A program made the position numbers and the translations under genes. Positions 60,588 through 64,000 of a stretch of DNA of 64,000 nt are shown in pieces (position 1 is the first letter of the stretch; every line of letters begins with the position of its first letter). Under the pieces are notes generated by a model. It ran no database searches. It worked only from the letters and a program-made list of their open reading frames with translations, and was not told where the DNA came from. The stretch comes from Calditrichia bacterium (GTDB taxonomy: Bacteria; Calditrichota; Calditrichia; RBG-13-44-9; J075), in contig JACKAP010000002.1 of NCBI GenBank assembly GCA_020635015.1, forward strand, positions 1 to 64,000, in the 5' to 3' direction.

Positions 60588-61776
60588 GCAGATTTCCGAA
60601 TACTATTTTTCCGCCAAGCTGCAGGAGGTGCGCCGCCTGGTTGCGCAGGGGAAGGATATCATCAACCTCGGGATCGGCAACCCCGACCTGCCCCCTTCGC
60701 CGGAGACGATCGCGGTCCTGGGCACCGCCGCCCGCGAGGATGGCAATCATGGCTACCAGCCCTACCGGGGCATCCCGGAACTGCGCAGCGCGATGGCGGC
60801 ATGGTACCGCCGCACCTACGGCGTCACCCTCGATCCCGATCGCCAGGTGCTGCCGCTGATGGGCTCCAAAGAGGGTATTTTTCACATCGCCATGGCGTTT
60901 TTGAATCCCGGCGACGAGGCGCTGCTGCCGGATCCGGGCTATCCCGGCTACGCCGCGGCGGTACGCCTGGCCGGTGGGAAGGTGCGGCGTTACGACCTCA
61001 CCGAGGAGAAACACTGGCTGCCCGATCTGCCGGCATTGGCGAAAAGCGATCTTTCCCGGGTCAAGCTGATGTGGCTGAATTACCCGCACATGCCCACCGG
61101 CGCTCTGGCGGCAGCGGGCGATTTCCAGCGGCTGGTCGATTTTGCCCGGGAACGCAACATCCTGCTCTGCCACGACAATCCCTACAGCCAGATCCTCAAC
61201 CCCGCGCCGCCGCTGTCGATCCTGCGTACGGAAGGGGCGATGGATGTATGCCTGGAGTTGAATTCCCTGAGCAAGTCGCACAACATGGCCGGCTGGCGAG
61301 TGGGAATGCTGCTTGGCCGGCCCGACTATCTCGATGCGGTGATCAAGGTAAAGAGCAATCTTGATTCCGGCATGTTCCGCCCGTTGCAACTGGCGGCGGT
61401 GCAGGCGCTGGAGAATTTGCCGGAATGGCATCAGGCGCAAAATCAGCGCTACCGGGAGCGCCGGGAAGCAGTATGCCGGCTGCTCGACCTGCTCGGCTTC
61501 ACCTATCCCCGGCAACCATCTGCCGGCATGTTCGTCTGGGCAAAAGCGCCGGAAGACATTTTGGAAGTCGACCGATTTCTTGACGAGCTGCTGTATGAAG
61601 CCGGGATCTTCATCACCCCCGGCAAGGTATTCGGGCGCAATGGAGAGCGCTACATCCGCATCTCGGTATGCCAGCGCCGGGCACGGATCGAACAGGCGGC
61701 AGAGCGGATCCGTGGCGGCCGGTTCTCGCGTTCCATAACCCAGACGGCTTTACCGGGAGATAACATGAAAGACTGA
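60562..61776 (+). CDS. Class I/II pyridoxal-phosphate aminotransferase (aspartate/aromatic type)
   Basis: 404 residues from the ATG at 60562, which follows AAAAGGAGAGCG and lies inside the end of pheA; the longer frame from 60439 is spurious. Family marks are INLGIGNPDLPPSPE near the N-terminus, PLMGSKEGIFHIAMAF, LPDPGYPGY, WLNYPHMPTG (the N-x-P-x-x-P-T-G type motif), DNPYSQIL and the PLP lysine Lys238 in NSLSKSHNMAGWRVG. Its place in the operon suggests transamination of phenylpyruvate or hydroxyphenylpyruvate, or of prephenate. It is followed by a CACAGAG-type repeat before the DAHP synthase gene. Confidence 0.92.
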   Translation: MIATASRLEQISEYYFSAKLQEVRRLVAQGKDIINLGIGNPDLPPSPETIAVLGTAAREDGNHGYQPYRGIPELRSAMAAWYRRTYGVTLDPDRQVLPLMGSKEGIFHIAMAFLNPGDEALLPDPGYPGYAAAVRLAGGKVRRYDLTEEKHWLPDLPALAKSDLSRVKLMWLNYPHMPTGALAAAGDFQRLVDFARERNILLCHDNPYSQILNPAPPLSILRTEGAMDVCLELNSLSKSHNMAGWRVGMLLGRPDYLDAVIKVKSNLDSGMFRPLQLAAVQALENLPEWHQAQNQRYRERREAVCRLLDLLGFTYPRQPSAGMFVWAKAPEDILEVDRFLDELLYEAGIFITPGKVFGRNGERYIRISVCQRRARIEQAAERIRGGRFSRSITQTALPGDNMKD

Positions 61777-61778
61777 TA

Positions 61779-61873
61779 GCCACAGAGGCACAGAGGCCAC
61801 AGAGAACCGATAACAAACGACTGAAAACTGAACAACTGAAACAACTCTGTGTTCTCTGTGCCTCTGTGGCAAC
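61779..61873. repeat. CACAGAG-type inverted repeat inside the aromatic operon
   Basis: TAGCCACAGAGGCACAGAGG faces CTCTGTGCCTCTGTGGCAAC. The spacer holds ACTGAAAACTGAACAACTGA words. It fills most of the 142-base gap between the aminotransferase and DAHP synthase genes. Confidence 0.85.
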
Positions 61874-61918
61874 AAAAACGGCCTGATCATCATAAAACAA
61901 TTAACCAAAGGTGGACAT

Positions 61919-63052
61919 ATGAGCAAGCATACTCGAATTAACGTGACGCCCCTGGCGGAATGGCTTCCCCAGACTGATGAACCGCTGGTAATTGCCGGTC
62001 CCTGCAGCGCCGAAACGGAAACCCAGGTGTTGCAGACCGCCCGGGAATTGAGCAAAATCCCGGCGGTAAAAGTATTCCGGGCCGGTATCTGGAAACCGCG
62101 CACCCGCCCGGGAGGCTTTGACGGCGTGGGGGTGGAAGGCCTGCGCTGGCTGAAGCAGGTCAAAGCCGAGACCGGCCTGCTCACCACCACGGAAGTGGCC
62201 AATGCCGGCCATGTCTATGAAGCGCTGAAATACGGCATCGATATCCTGTGGATCGGCGCCCGCACTACGGTCAACCCCTTCTCGGTGCAGGAGATCGCCG
62301 ATGCCCTGCGCGGGGCGGATATTCCGGTGCTGGTGAAGAACCCCATCAATCCCGACGTGCAGTTGTGGCTGGGGGCGCTGGAGCGCCTCAGCCATGCCGG
62401 CATCACCCGCCTGGGAGCGGTGCACCGGGGTTTCTCCACCTTCGAAAAAACCCATTTCCGCAATGCGCCCAAGTGGGATATCGTGATTGAGCTGAAGCGG
62501 CTGGTCCCGGAAATCCCGATCCTGTGCGATCCCAGCCACATTGCCGGCAACCGCGACCTGATCCCGGCGTTGTGTCAGAAGGCAGTGGATATGGCAATGA
62601 ACGGTTTTATGATCGAAAGCCACATTTCCCCGGACGCCGCCCTCAGCGATGCCGCCCAGCAGTTGCAGCCGGCGGCCCTGGCGGACATTCTGGACGGCCT
62701 GGAATATCGCCGGCCCCAGGGCGACGGCGAGCCGGAAGAATTTCTGAAAACCCTCCGGGCAGAGATCGACCTGACCGACGCCGCAATCCTGGAGGCAATC
62801 TCCCGGCGCAGCGAGATCAGCGAAAAGATCGGCCTCTTCAAAAAAAGCCACAACATGACCATTCTGCAGGTGGGACGCTGGCAGCAGTTGCTGGAAGATC
62901 GCCTGGCCCGGGCCGGCAAGCTCGGCCTGGAAGCGGAATTTGTCAAGGCGCTGTTCCAGATCATCCACGACCGCTCCATCCGGATGCAGTCGGAAGTGAT
63001 GAACCGGAAAACCGATAACCCGTCAAACCAGGATCTAAAGGATGTCAGCTAA
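61919..63052 (+). CDS. aroF: Bifunctional 3-deoxy-7-phosphoheptulonate synthase / chorismate mutase
   Basis: Catalyses the first step of the shikimate pathway and, by its second domain, chorismate to prephenate. It has 377 residues. Residues 1-265 are a type I-beta-like DAHP synthase: IAGPCSAETE, VFRAGIWKPRTRPGGFDG, TEVANAGHV, IGARTTVNP, PVLVKNPINPD, RGFSTFEK and CDPSHIAGNRDL. Residues about 285-370 are an AroQ-type helical chorismate mutase with LRAEIDLTDAAILEAISRR, KIGLFKK and the C-terminal helix. This fusion order is well known in Bacteroidota and relatives. Its end overlaps the start of aroA by 11 bases. The ATG follows AAAGGTGGACAT. Confidence 0.94.
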   Translation: MSKHTRINVTPLAEWLPQTDEPLVIAGPCSAETETQVLQTARELSKIPAVKVFRAGIWKPRTRPGGFDGVGVEGLRWLKQVKAETGLLTTTEVANAGHVYEALKYGIDILWIGARTTVNPFSVQEIADALRGADIPVLVKNPINPDVQLWLGALERLSHAGITRLGAVHRGFSTFEKTHFRNAPKWDIVIELKRLVPEIPILCDPSHIAGNRDLIPALCQKAVDMAMNGFMIESHISPDAALSDAAQQLQPAALADILDGLEYRRPQGDGEPEEFLKTLRAEIDLTDAAILEAISRRSEISEKIGLFKKSHNMTILQVGRWQQLLEDRLARAGKLGLEAEFVKALFQIIHDRSIRMQSEVMNRKTDNPSNQDLKDVS

Positions 63053-64000
63053 GCGTTACCGCATCGGTCCCAACACCTCAACTCCCCGGGTGATTCGATC
63101 TGCCGGCATCCAAGAGCATCAGTCACCGCATTTGCATCCTGGCGGGGCTCAACCGCGGCCGCACCCAGATCCGGAGCATGCTGCAATCGCAGGATACCGC
63201 CATCACCCTGACGGCGTTGGCGGCGATGGGGATGAAAGCCGAGCAAAATGATGCAGGCCTTTTCTGCAGCGCTCCTATCGGCACGGTGCAGCAGGAAAAA
63301 GTCTTCCTGGGCAATTCCGGCTCTTCGGCCCGTTTCCTGCTCCCCCTGCCCGCCTTCACCGACCGGCCGGTACATTTTTATGGCGACGAGCGGCTGCACC
63401 AGCGCCCGTTTGCCGATATGTTCGGCGCGCTAAGCGCTCTGGGGATCAAGGTAGAAGGGCAGGACTACGCGCTCCCGGCGACAGTTTTTCCCGGGTCAGT
63501 CCGCGGGGGGGAGATCCGCTTCCGCGACCTGCCTTCCTCTCAGATCGTCACCGCCCTGATGATGGCCGGGCTGTGGATGGAGAAGGATCTAACCATCCGC
63601 CTGCAGGAAAATATACCGTCGCTCCCCTATATCGATATGACGTATCATCTGATGCGCCACCTGAATTTACCGGTCAATCATCTAGATGACTGCATCGAAG
63701 TGAAGGCGCAGATGCCGGACTTCGAATGGGATTTTACGGTGGAGAAAGATCTTTCGGCAGCCTCTTATTGGGTGGTCTATGCCCTGATCAATCGCTGCCG
63801 GGTCACCCTGAGCAACCTCACCCTCCCCTCACTGCAGGGGGATGAAAAGATCTTCGCCATCGCAGAGAAGACCGGGGCGCGGGTGATGCTGTTTCAGGAC
63901 CGGGTGGAGATTGAGGGCTGGATCTCCCGGGGATTTTCAGTCAACTGCAAGGATACCCCGGACCTGGTGCCCGCTCTGGCAGTGCTGGGGATGTTCACCC
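63042..64000 (+). CDS. aroA: 3-phosphoshikimate 1-carboxyvinyltransferase (EPSP synthase), frame break near start, cut by window end
   Basis: Makes EPSP from shikimate 3-phosphate and PEP. ATG 63042 opens a frame for about 19 codons (ending TPRVIR). At about 63099 one extra T moves the correct reading into the next frame, LPASKSISHRICILAGLNRG, which is the family's substrate-binding start. That frame then stays open to the window edge with GNSGSSARFLLPLPAF, HQRPFADMFGALSALGI, SSQIVTALMMAGLW and DLSAASYWVVYALI. The gene is essential in the pathway and otherwise intact, so a base error at 63099 is likelier than a true mutation. It overlaps aroF, so the two are probably coupled. Confidence 0.88.

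Overview
The window reads as a GC-rich bacterial chromosome segment, most likely from the FCB side of the tree (Calditrichota, KSB1, Ignavibacteria or Bacteroidota relatives). The evidence is a secreted protein with a C-terminal type IX secretion (T9SS) sorting-like domain (motif NYPNPFNPSTT), several outer-membrane-type proteins, and a Bacteroidota-like aromatic operon that contains a DAHP synthase fused to chorismate mutase. No rRNA, tRNA, phage, transposase or CRISPR was recognised. Placement below that level is inference.

Layout. 0.1-6.3 kb (+): isopentenyl-diphosphate isomerase, then a histidine kinase/response regulator pair followed closely by two paralogous secreted proteins with duplicated sugar-binding-like domains and a lipoprotein. 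6.5-15.0 kb (-): membrane Fe-S oxidoreductase, CpsB-like PHP phosphatase, a lone nuoB, an SDR, M29 aminopeptidase, LON-domain protein, a metal permease with an HMA domain, and thiol peroxidase. The last is divergent from superoxide dismutase (+), with two facing near-consensus promoters. 16.0-18.2 kb (-): GAF/fRMsr protein and acyl-CoA carboxylase beta subunit. 18.4-23.6 kb (+): two small exported proteins and a 1292-residue multi-PAS coiled-coil protein. 23.8-33.9 kb: beta-helix lipoprotein, NHL and LVIVD propeller proteins, a 23S-IVS-type four-helix-bundle gene inside inverted hexamer arrays, and two large outer-membrane-type proteins. 34.3-41.6 kb: DUF4143 ATPase, three esterase-fold proteins and a SpoIIE-type phosphatase. 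42.0-47.6 kb (+): a three-gene envelope set that I could not assign to any family. It consists of two proteins built of about four copies of a roughly 130-residue repeat, one of them with six C-terminal membrane segments, and a membrane-anchored vWA-like protein. 48.0-49.5 kb: a truncated amidase and a TSUP permease. 49.6-59.1 kb (-): FdrA, DUF1116 and DUF2877 genes with an amidase, a CoA-transferase and a cyclase, several of them frameshifted. 59.5-64 kb (+): prephenate dehydratase, aminotransferase, DAHP synthase/chorismate mutase and EPSP synthase, behind a consensus promoter and a Phe/Tyr-rich leader peptide with a terminator, which is a clear transcription attenuator.

Two features cut across the whole window. 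Most intergenic gaps hold inverted arrays of short words (6-23 bases), with a different word at each locus, often as one tandem array facing its complement. Some are modular: constant linkers joined by covarying micro-hairpins. One pair of copies has conserved flanks but an inverted 53-base core, and one unit encloses the four-helix-bundle gene. Secondly, six single-base reading-frame breaks lie between 50 and 63 kb, one of them in aroA. I noticed none in the first 49 kb, so base errors are the simplest explanation.
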